NCBI GenBank assembly: GCA_009668925.1
Contig: SBEK01000010.1
Location: forward strand, 1 to 37,306
DNA from: Deltaproteobacteria bacterium
Lineage (GTDB): Bacteria; Desulfobacterota; Syntrophia; Syntrophales; Smithellaceae
Reading direction: 5' to 3'
DNA length: 37,306 nt
The notes below the pieces were generated by a model. The model did no database searches. It was not told the DNA's origin and saw only the letters and a list, made by a program, of their open reading frames with translations. Position 1 is the stretch's first letter; every line of letters starts with the position of its first letter. The position numbers and the translations under genes were made by a program. Below, piece after piece: positions 16,618 through 23,416 of this stretch.

Positions 16618-17700
16618 ATGATGAAACGGTCCAAATATAAAAAAAGCCTGTTTGTTATTGCCCTGCTCATTCTTGCGGTTGCTTTAGGTTTGATTTTTTT
16701 CAAACCCTTGTCCGCGCTCTTCGTCAAACAAGCCATCCGGGAGAGGATGGCCAGCCTTGACTTCGGACTGGATGACGGATTGCACGCCGTCCTGTGCGGG
16801 ACGGGAACCCCTTTGCCGGACAGGGAACGGGTCGGCCCCTGCACGGCCGTAATCGCCGGGAAACGTCTTTATATCGTGGACGCCGGCGAAGGAAGCGCGA
16901 GAAACATTCTCCTGGCCGGCCTTCCGGCGGGAAAAATCGAGGCCATCCTGCTGACGCATTTCCACTCCGACCACATCGCCAGCCTGGGCAACATTATGAT
17001 GCAGCGCTGGGTGAACGGCTCCAACGCCAAACCCATGGAAGTGATCGGGCCTGCGGGCGTGGAAACAGTTGTCGCGGGATTCAATCTCGCCTACGCGCTT
17101 GATTCCGGCTACCGGACCGCGCATCACGGCGCCGCCATATTCCCGCCTTCCGGAGCGGGAGGCATCGCCCGCCCCTTTAAACTGGGCGCCGCAGAAGACG
17201 CCTCCGCGGTCGTGCTGGATCAGGACGGCCTTAAGATCACCGCCTTCAAGGTGGATCACCGGCCGGTTGCGCCCGCCGTAGGGTACCGGTTTGATTACAG
17301 GGGAAGGTCGCTGGTGGTGAGCGGTGACACGATTCCCTGTGCGTCATTGATCAGGCATTCCCGAAATGCCGACCTGCTTCTGCATGAAGCTATGCAGGCG
17401 TCCACCGTGAAAATGATCGAAGACGTCTACCGGGCGTCGTCCAATGCCGCACTTGCGAAAATCATGTCCGACGTGCCGCAATACCACACCAGCGTCGAAA
17501 GCGCGGCCAGGATCGCGGCCCAGGCCCGGGTCAAGCATCTGATGCTCTACCACATCCTGCCCGCCCTGCCTTCCTCCTTTGTGATGCACCGTGTTTTTCT
17601 GGGCGATGCAAAGAAATACTTTTCCGGCCCGATCACCATCGGCGCTGACGGGATGCTGATCACTCTGCCGGCCGAAAGCGATGAGATAAAGATTAAATAA
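16618..17700 (+). CDS. Membrane-anchored metallo-beta-lactamase-fold hydrolase (RNase Z-like subgroup)
   Basis: A 360-residue protein with one N-terminal transmembrane helix (residues about 10-30) and a periplasm-facing MBL-fold domain. The zinc motif THFHSDH gives His114, His116, Asp118 and His119, preceded by the VDAGEG turn. Later SGDT and a C-terminal YHILP supply the remaining ligands. The overall order (GTGTPLPDRERVGPCTAV, then HFHSDH, then GYRFDYRGRSLVVSGDT) resembles arylsulfatase/RNase Z-type MBL proteins; substrate unknown. AGGAG lies eight nt before the ATG; a second ATG follows immediately. Monocistronic, followed by a repeat with a nested insertion. Confidence 0.85.
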   Translation: MMKRSKYKKSLFVIALLILAVALGLIFFKPLSALFVKQAIRERMASLDFGLDDGLHAVLCGTGTPLPDRERVGPCTAVIAGKRLYIVDAGEGSARNILLAGLPAGKIEAILLTHFHSDHIASLGNIMMQRWVNGSNAKPMEVIGPAGVETVVAGFNLAYALDSGYRTAHHGAAIFPPSGAGGIARPFKLGAAEDASAVVLDQDGLKITAFKVDHRPVAPAVGYRFDYRGRSLVVSGDTIPCASLIRHSRNADLLLHEAMQASTVKMIEDVYRASSNAALAKIMSDVPQYHTSVESAARIAAQARVKHLMLYHILPALPSSFVMHRVFLGDAKKYFSGPITIGADGMLITLPAESDEIKIK

Positions 17701-17703
17701 AAT

Positions 17704-17922
17704 GGGGTCAAATCTTTACGGCCTGTTGCCCAAACGATATCCTTTTGAGCGGCCATTGAGAGTGTTTTGTTCCATAAATTTTGGCGAAGCGAAAGATCAG
17801 CAATGACAACTGTTTGAGCCGAAGGCGAGCTTTGTCATTGCCTGAAGCGAGCCTTAGATTTACACAAAACGCTCTCAGGCAAGCGAAAAGGGTATTTGGG
17901 CAACAGGCCGTTTATTCTTGAC
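17704..17922 (+). repeat. Dispersed GGGGTCAAATC...TTGACATTT repeat, copy 4, interrupted
   Basis: The left half GGGGTCAAATCTTTA (17704-17718) and the right half TTTATTCTTGACATTT are separated by a 192-bp insertion. The TTTA is present on both sides. Confidence 0.85.
17719..17910. mobile_element. 192-bp foldback MITE with 16-bp TIRs and TTTA target duplication
   Basis: Perfect terminal inverted repeats CGGCCTGTTGCCCAAA (17719-17734) and TTTGGGCAACAGGCCG (17895-17910). The inverted similarity continues imperfectly for about 50-60 bp inwards (CCTTTTGAGC..TTGAGAGTGTTTTGT against CCTTTTCGC..CTGAGAGCGTTTTGT on the other arm). The centre holds a second inverted pair (CAATGACAA / TTGTCATTG). TTTA flanks both ends (17715-17718 and 17911-17914). 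No coding capacity, so it must be moved in trans. Confidence 0.85.
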
Positions 17923-17937
17923 ATTTGAGAAATTTCC

Positions 17938-17966
17938 TTGACAGTCAATGATGAGTTCCTTATAGG
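17938..17966 (+). promoter_or_regulatory. Strong sigma-70-type promoter of the diguanylate cyclase gene
   Basis: TTGACA at 17938-17943, exactly 17 nt, then TATAGG at 17961-17966. The proposed start codon (17978) lies only 12 nt beyond the -10 box, so the transcript would have almost no leader. Confidence 0.65.
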
Positions 17967-17977
17967 TCAGCAAAAAA

Positions 17978-19741
17978 ATGGCCGTGACCGTTTATCAGAT
18001 GCCCGCTCAGAATACAATCAACCCGTCAGGATGGATATGGAGATCGACCGGCAAATGGGTTCTGTTGCAGTTAATAGGGCTGTTGCTGGTCCTGAATGTC
18101 GCACAGGCAGCTCCCGCTCCCGCACTGATCCTCAAAGACAACCCCGCTTATGATCTATCCGAATATCTGGAAATCTTTATCGACCCCGGCGCACGACTGG
18201 CCATAGAGCAAGTCGCCGAGCGAAGCGATTGGACCCGGACAGTCTCTTCAAGAACACCGAACCTGGGCTTCACCCGGTCGGCCGTCTGGCTGCGCTTCTC
18301 CCTGATCAATCGGGCGGAAACACCGCGGGATTTTCATATTTCCTTCGAATATCCGGTGATGAATTCCGTCTTTGTGCATCTGAAAAACTCACGGGGCGGT
18401 TATGATGCGGTGCATGCGGGAAGCACCGTTTTGGCGTCGGAGAGTGTTGTGCCCGACCGCTACTTCTTGTTTCCGCTCACCATCGGACCCAACGAGACCA
18501 GGACGGTCTATCTGCGGGCGCAATCAACATCCGGAATGACCCTCCCGCTGCGGATTCTGTCAGATCGGGAGTCGTCCCGCAAAGCCATCCGTGATTATTC
18601 GATCTATGGAGCCCTCTTCGGATTCCTGGCGCTGGTCCTGATTTATTTCCTCGGCACGCGTTCCTTTCGCCACCGACAAACCGGTTTCTGGTTATGCCTG
18701 TACGGCATTTTCTTCGGACTGCATACGGCGGTCAGGGGCGGTTTTCTGCGCCTGATCTTGCCGGACGGGATGCTTCCTGTGAGCGGCATTTTTCAGATTC
18801 TATTTATCGGCGGACTTTATTTCAGCGGCGCGAAATTTTTCCGCTTATTCCTTTCCCTGAAAGATCATTCGAAATTTCTTGACCGCGTCATGACGGCTTT
18901 CCAGTATCTGAGTCTTCTGTTCGTCGCGCTCGCTCTGGTCCAGAGCCCGCTGGTCACTGCCTGCTCTCTGATCCTGATCGTTGTGAATCCCGCTTTTTCC
19001 ATCGGCCTTGCTTTCTATTTCTGGCGCAAGGGCGTCGGGAACGCCGGTTATTTCGCCGTCGGGTGGGTCGTCGCGCACTGCGTTTCCGTATACGATTTCT
19101 TCCGGATCAACGGCGTACTCCCCTACCCGCCCTACGGAGAATGGCTGATTCCGTTGTCCTTCCTGGTTACGCTGCTCTTTTTATCGATTGCTCTCATCAG
19201 GCAAAACACCTCCTATCATATTCTCGCGGAAACCGACCCGCTCACGAAGCTCGCCAATAGAAGAAAGTTCGACGAAGCGCTCAGCGCCGAGTGGAACCGC
19301 TGCCGCAGGCTGCGGACTCCGTTGTCGCTCGTTATGGCCGATGTGGACAATTTCAAACACTACAATGATTCGTTCGGCCATAAAGCCGGAGACCATTGCC
19401 TGGAGCGCATCGCCCGGGCATTGGAACGAAATACGAGGCGGACCGGAGATCTTGCCGTTCGCTACGGCGGCGAGGAATTTATCCTGCTTCTGCCCAATAC
19501 CGACGCCGCGGGCGCCTTTGGTATCGGGGAAAAAATCAGAAACGAAATCAGCAAAGTTCAGGAAAACGGCGGGGACCCGTTTCCCCGGAAAGTGACCATC
19601 AGCATGGGTGTTGCCTCGGCCGTGCCGGAAGAATGGAAGAATCCGGAAGGCCTTCTCGGAGAAGCGGACCGTGCTCTGTATGAGGCGAAGCGCGCCGGAA
19701 AAGACCGCATCGTGATCGGCGGCACGGTTGATATCGCCTGA
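17978..19741 (+). CDS. 7TMR-DISM diguanylate cyclase (GGDEF)
   Basis: Makes cyclic di-GMP from two GTP at the inner membrane. Order: a signal-like hydrophobic segment (residues about 27-45), a periplasmic beta-rich sensor of the 7TMR-DISMED2 type (about 50-200, with RSAVWLRFSLINR and FEYPVMNSVFVHL), seven transmembrane helices (about 205-410), then a GGDEF domain opening DPLTKLANRRKF. The active site is GGEEF at 497-501. An RxxD inhibitory site (RTGD, 488-491) sits five residues before it, so product feedback inhibition is expected. DISM sensors usually bind carbohydrates or related ligands. The ATG at 17978 has no Shine-Dalgarno and lies within a few bases of the predicted transcription start. 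Confidence 0.92.
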   Translation: MAVTVYQMPAQNTINPSGWIWRSTGKWVLLQLIGLLLVLNVAQAAPAPALILKDNPAYDLSEYLEIFIDPGARLAIEQVAERSDWTRTVSSRTPNLGFTRSAVWLRFSLINRAETPRDFHISFEYPVMNSVFVHLKNSRGGYDAVHAGSTVLASESVVPDRYFLFPLTIGPNETRTVYLRAQSTSGMTLPLRILSDRESSRKAIRDYSIYGALFGFLALVLIYFLGTRSFRHRQTGFWLCLYGIFFGLHTAVRGGFLRLILPDGMLPVSGIFQILFIGGLYFSGAKFFRLFLSLKDHSKFLDRVMTAFQYLSLLFVALALVQSPLVTACSLILIVVNPAFSIGLAFYFWRKGVGNAGYFAVGWVVAHCVSVYDFFRINGVLPYPPYGEWLIPLSFLVTLLFLSIALIRQNTSYHILAETDPLTKLANRRKFDEALSAEWNRCRRLRTPLSLVMADVDNFKHYNDSFGHKAGDHCLERIARALERNTRRTGDLAVRYGGEEFILLLPNTDAAGAFGIGEKIRNEISKVQENGGDPFPRKVTISMGVASAVPEEWKNPEGLLGEADRALYEAKRAGKDRIVIGGTVDIA

Positions 19742-19813
19742 ATCGTGCACCACCGGCTAGCGGGATCAAAGTCCAATACCGATTTTGGGTGACGCTGCCT
19801 TGCGGATTTTCAC

Positions 19814-20404
19814 TCAAAGCTTGCCCAGAAACTCCCGGAAGACGCTGAGCGGCTGGGCGCCGGTGATCTTGTATTTGTTGTTCACGATAAACAGAGGGAT
19901 GCCGGTGAGGCCGAGTGACTCCCCTTCCCTTCGCGCATCATCGAGCCGGGATGCGTAGCGGCGGTCGCCGGCGGCGGCCAGCATTGCTTTTGCATCCAGA
20001 CCGCTTTTTGCGGCAACGGCGGCAATCACCTCCCGGTCTCCGATATCCAGCCCTTCGGTGAAATAAGCGTGAAACATGTTTTCATGAAACGCCTCATAGG
20101 CGCCCGTGTCGCGCGCATTTTCCGCGGCCAGAAGCGCCAGCCGCGAATTGGAAAGAACCGTGTGGGTGTTGAACACGATGCCCAATTCTTTACCCCGCGC
20201 GCGTAACTGATCATAAAACGGCGTGAGGTCACGACCCTTGAATCGTTCGGCAAGCAGCATGCCCTGAGGCGGCGTTTCCGGATGCAGCTCATAGCTTACC
20301 CAATCATCTGCGATCGGATATTCCTTTTTCAACTGATCGACAATACCCTTGCCGATATAGCAGAAGGGTCAAATATAATCGGAAAAAATTCTAAACGTAA
20401 TCAT
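19814..20404 (-). CDS. Selenocysteine-containing FrnE/DsbA-like thiol oxidoreductase (UxxC)
   Basis: A thioredoxin-fold protein of 196 residues in the FrnE/2-hydroxychromene-2-carboxylate isomerase branch of the DsbA family. From ATG 20404, with AAGGAG seven nt upstream, it reads MITFRIFSDYI-U-PFCYIGKG. The UGA at 20369-20371 is codon 12 and replaces the first Cys of the CPxC active site, giving U12-P-F-C15. The rest is intact FrnE-like sequence: NTHTVLSNSRLALLAAENA, the helical insert, the cis-Pro segment LTGIPLFIVNN and KITGAQPLSVF. No signal peptide, so it should act in the cytoplasm as a disulfide reductase/isomerase or peroxide-related enzyme. A SECIS-like hairpin follows the UGA. A standard caller would start at codon 25 or miss the active site entirely. 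Divergent from the efflux operon. Confidence 0.9.
20336..20356 (-). promoter_or_regulatory. Putative bacterial SECIS element of the FrnE-like gene
   Basis: On the minus strand AUCGGCAA pairs with UUGUCGAU as an 8-bp stem (one G-U pair) closing the loop GGGUA. The stem begins 13 nt after the UGA and the loop GGU is at +22 to +24, the geometry of known bacterial SECIS elements. Worked out by eye. Confidence 0.72.
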
Positions 20405-20451
20405 GATTTTGCTCCTTACTGGAAAAGGATTTAAGGGTCCCGGGGCCACTT

Positions 20452-20484
20452 TGTACTTGGAATGTACTTGGAATGTACTCGAAA
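20452..20484. repeat. Triple 11-bp direct repeat, candidate operator
   Basis: Three abutting units: TGTACTTGGAA, TGTACTTGGAA and TGTACTCGAAA. They place GTAC palindromes exactly 11 bp apart, about one helical turn, in the divergent region between the FrnE-like gene and the efflux operon. This arrangement suits cooperative binding of a regulator on one DNA face. Confidence 0.6.
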
Positions 20485-20607
20485 TGCCCGCATGCTTCAA
20501 ATGGTTTTTTGAAGATGCTTTACGATGGCAAATTTTCCTGATTCTTCGTATTTTCCGTGCAACTTCCGCCTCACCGCGTGCAGCAAGACAATTTTGCCGT
20601 CCTTCTC

Positions 20608-20635
20608 TGGACACGGGCGGATTTGGCATTATCAT
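20608..20635 (+). promoter_or_regulatory. Candidate promoter of the efflux operon
   Basis: TGGACA (20608-20613), 16-nt spacer, TATCAT (20630-20635). Each box has one mismatch to consensus. It lies about 48 nt before the first start codon. Confidence 0.5.
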
Positions 20636-20682
20636 AACCAGAGCGGGCTTTGGCACATGCGCCAAAAAGAGAGGAATTCATC

Positions 20683-20877
20683 ATGAAAATGGAAGACTGG
20701 ATCCGGGCCGTTGCCGGCACGTTTGTGCTGATTTCGGTCGCCCTCGGGTACTTTCATCATCCCGCGTGGCTGCTTTTTACCGCCTTTGTCGGAGCAAATC
20801 TTCTCCAATCGGCCTTCACCAAGTGGTGCCTGATGGAAAAGATCCTGGAAAAACTGGGTATTGCCCGCAGGTGCTGA
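20683..20877 (+). CDS. DUF2892 / YgaP-type small inner-membrane protein
   Basis: A 64-residue protein with two transmembrane helices (about 6-22 and 25-43) and the family's FVGANLLQSAFTKWCLMEKILEKLG ending. In relatives this tail usually reads LFQSxFTGFCPLEKIL. In YgaP the same module anchors a rhodanese domain, but here no rhodanese is attached. A conserved-type Cys sits in KWC and another at the C-terminus. The ATG at 20683 follows AGAGGA; a TTG at 20650 is less likely. First gene of the efflux operon, about 30 nt before the TolC-like gene, so it may be an accessory of the pump. Confidence 0.75.
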   Translation: MKMEDWIRAVAGTFVLISVALGYFHHPAWLLFTAFVGANLLQSAFTKWCLMEKILEKLGIARRC

Positions 20878-20908
20878 TACTTTCTTGATTTTTACGCGGA
20901 GACCGGAC

Positions 20909-22306
20909 ATGAAACCTCAACCGGGCAGCTTATTCCCCTCAAAAAATGTCGGGCCGGCACTCATCGCCGGTTTGTTTTTATTCCTTTCGGCCATCCCTCC
21001 CGCCGGGGCCCAGACAACGATGCCGGAAAGACGGATGAACGTCATCGACGCGGTGCGCACCGCGCTGGCTCACAACCATGAAATCAAAGCCGGGCAAAGC
21101 CTTGCGGATGCCCGGGAGAAGGAAATCGGCATCGCCCGCAGCTATCTTTTGCCGAAACTCTATGTGGAAGAACGCTACCTCCGAACCACCAACCCCGGCT
21201 ATGCGTTTATGTCCCGGCTCAATCAGGAGCGCATCGCCCAGCAGGATTTCGATCCCGAGCGGTTGAACCATCCCGATCCCATCAATGATTTCCAGTCCTC
21301 ACTGACCCTGGAGCAGCCGCTTTTTGTCCAGAAGGCGTTTGTCGGATTGGGGATGTCCAAAACGGAAGCCCGGGCGATGAAAGATGAATTGCAGCGGAAA
21401 AAAGAGGAAATCGCTTTTCAGGTGGTGAGGGCCTGCCTCGCCGTTACGAGCCTCCGGGAGTATTCCCTGGCTGTCGACCAGGGAGTGAAAGACGCCCTCG
21501 AGCACAAGCGGGTGGCGGATTTGCGCTATAAAAATGAAATCGGCCAGTATGCGGACACGCTGCGCGCTCAAACCGCCCTGATGGAGGCGCGCCAGAAAAA
21601 AAATGTCGCGGACAAGAATCTCAACCTCGCCAAGCGCGGCCTGGGACTCCTGCTGGCAACGACGGAATCGATTGACGTGGAAGGCGGCGGTATCAATTTT
21701 TCTTTAAACGACCTGTCCGTCTATCTGGCCGCCGCCGATTCCCGGAGCGACATCCGGGCGGCCCAGCTGCGCAGTGATAATGCCGCTCAGAATATCAAGA
21801 TCGCCGAAGCCGGGTACTTCCCTTACATCGGCATCGGAGGAACCTATCAGATGAATGATCACACCCTCCCTCTGGGATCCGAGGGAACCAACTGGCAGGT
21901 CATGGCTTTTCTGCGCTGGGATTTGTTCGACGGCGCGAAGCGCGAGTATGAGCGCGCGAAAGCCAAGCATCTGGCGGCCGGGGCGCGGGAGCAGACGGCC
22001 GCCATGAAAAAAGGGGTGTCCTACAAAATTTATGAAGCTTACCTGAACGTCGAAGAAGCGCGCAAGAATATCGATCTCGCCTATGAGACGCTGAAGACGG
22101 CGGACGAAGGAACGCGCTTGCTTGGCATGCGGTACGAAAACGGTTTCTCCTCGCTTGCCGATCTGCTCGCCGCGCAGTCGAGCCTGGAGCAGGCCAGAGC
22201 CGGTCTGGTAGAGCGGCAAAACGCTTATCAAACCGCGCTGGCCGCGCTCAGTTTTGAAAGCGGAACCCTGCTTAAAGATTTAAATCTGGAGAGTGAAACG
22301 CCCTGA
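20909..22306 (+). CDS. TolC-family outer membrane efflux protein
   Basis: A 465-residue exported outer membrane channel of a tripartite pump. The signal peptide (about residues 10-32, ending near PAGAQ) is followed by two OEP repeats of long amphipathic helices. The first holds VIDAVRTALAHNHEIKAGQ and the second DLSVYLAAADSRSDIRAAQ, each with the beta-barrel segments and coiled-coil helices of TolC relatives. The C-terminal EARKNIDLAYETLKTADEG and LADLLAAQSSLEQARAGL are typical. The ATG at 20909 has GGAGA upstream. Ends 12 nt before the fusion-protein gene. Confidence 0.9.
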   Translation: MKPQPGSLFPSKNVGPALIAGLFLFLSAIPPAGAQTTMPERRMNVIDAVRTALAHNHEIKAGQSLADAREKEIGIARSYLLPKLYVEERYLRTTNPGYAFMSRLNQERIAQQDFDPERLNHPDPINDFQSSLTLEQPLFVQKAFVGLGMSKTEARAMKDELQRKKEEIAFQVVRACLAVTSLREYSLAVDQGVKDALEHKRVADLRYKNEIGQYADTLRAQTALMEARQKKNVADKNLNLAKRGLGLLLATTESIDVEGGGINFSLNDLSVYLAAADSRSDIRAAQLRSDNAAQNIKIAEAGYFPYIGIGGTYQMNDHTLPLGSEGTNWQVMAFLRWDLFDGAKREYERAKAKHLAAGAREQTAAMKKGVSYKIYEAYLNVEEARKNIDLAYETLKTADEGTRLLGMRYENGFSSLADLLAAQSSLEQARAGLVERQNAYQTALAALSFESGTLLKDLNLESETP

Positions 22307-22318
22307 TGGAGATCGCGT

Positions 22319-23416
22319 ATGAATGAACAAAGACGCCGCGCCGTGACGGCCCTGGGAATCATTGCGGCAGGGCTCCTCTTGGCCATCCTGACCGCGGGAT
22401 GCAAAGGCGAGCCGGAAAAAGCAACGGTTAAGCGACCGGAAATCTCCGGCGTCACCGTTGCCGTCGTCTCTTCCGCACCGATCGACAGTGTCTATGAAAC
22501 CACGGGAACCGTCCGCTCCGACCGCACGAGCCTTGTCGCGAGCCGGGCGATGGGGGCCGTCACTTCTCTTCTGGTCCGGGAAGGAGATTGGGTCCGGGCC
22601 GGGCAACTGCTCCTGACGATTGACGACCGCGACGCCTCCGAGCGGGTGCGCGCCGCCCGCATGGCGCTGGAGTCGGCCAAACAGAATATGGAACTTTCCG
22701 AAAGGACCTGGCAGCGCTACAAGAACCTCTATGAGGCGAAAGCCCTGACCCGTCAGGAAATAGATCAGATAGAAACGCAGAAAAATGTGGCGGCGGCCGA
22801 TTATCAGCGGGTGCAGGCGATGGCGGGGGAGGCCCGGACCTACCAGTCTTTTACACGGGTCACCGCGCCTGTCGCGGGACGCGTTACCGAGAAGCGCATC
22901 GACGTGGGCAGCATGGCCAATCCCGGCATGCCGCTTTTGATTATCGAAGGGGGAGGAAACTCCTACATCGAAGCCGCAATCGATGCGGGCATGGGCGATA
23001 AAATTAAAACCGGCATGAACGTCCAGGCCGCGATTGAAACAATCGAACAGCCCGCGCCGGGCGTCATCCGGGAGGTGCTGCCGGCTGTCGACCCGCTGTC
23101 GCGGACCTTTATCATCAAAGTGGGACTCAAAGACCTCCGTCCCCGCAGCGGACTTTTTGCCCGGATCAGAATTCCGGTCGGTAAACGGGACGGCATCCTG
23201 GTCCCCGATCAGGCGGTCATTCAAAAAGGACAGTTGACGGGCGTTTACGCCGTCGATTCTCAGGGCATCGTCACCTACCGGCTGGTCCGCACGGGGCCGG
23301 CCTCGGCCGGTTACACGGAAATTCTGTCGGGTCTGGGACCCGGCGACCGGATTGTCGCGGCCGGAGCCGAGCGCGTCATCGACGGCGGCATCATCGCGGG
23401 AGCACAATCAAAATGA
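22319..23416 (+). CDS. RND efflux membrane fusion lipoprotein (HlyD/AcrA family)
   Basis: A 365-residue periplasmic adaptor that links pump and outer membrane channel. The signal ends in lipobox LTAGC with Cys28. It has the barrel-sandwich/lipoyl half ([25 protein letters not shown]), a helical hairpin (about 100-165), the second lipoyl half ([21 protein letters not shown]), and beta-barrel and membrane-proximal domains with [11 protein letters not shown]. All are standard for AcrA-type adaptors. Its stop overlaps the start of the pump gene by 4 nt (ATGA), implying translational coupling. Confidence 0.92.
   Translation: MNEQRRRAVTALGIIAAGLLLAILTAGCKGEPEKATVKRPEISGVTVAVVSSAPIDSVYETTGTVRSDRTSLVASRAMGAVTSLLVREGDWVRAGQLLLTIDDRDASERVRAARMALESAKQNMELSERTWQRYKNLYEAKALTRQEIDQIETQKNVAAADYQRVQAMAGEARTYQSFTRVTAPVAGRVTEKRIDVGSMANPGMPLLIIEGGGNSYIEAAIDAGMGDKIKTGMNVQAAIETIEQPAPGVIREVLPAVDPLSRTFIIKVGLKDLRPRSGLFARIRIPVGKRDGILVPDQAVIQKGQLTGVYAVDSQGIVTYRLVRTGPASAGYTEILSGLGPGDRIVAAGAERVIDGGIIAGAQSK

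Noticed and set aside
20405..20665. Extension of the FrnE-like gene's N-terminus upstream of codon 1
   Set aside because: The frame is open but the ATG at 20404 has a good ribosome site and gives the exact family N-terminus; the added residues resemble noncoding DNA and run through the repeat array.
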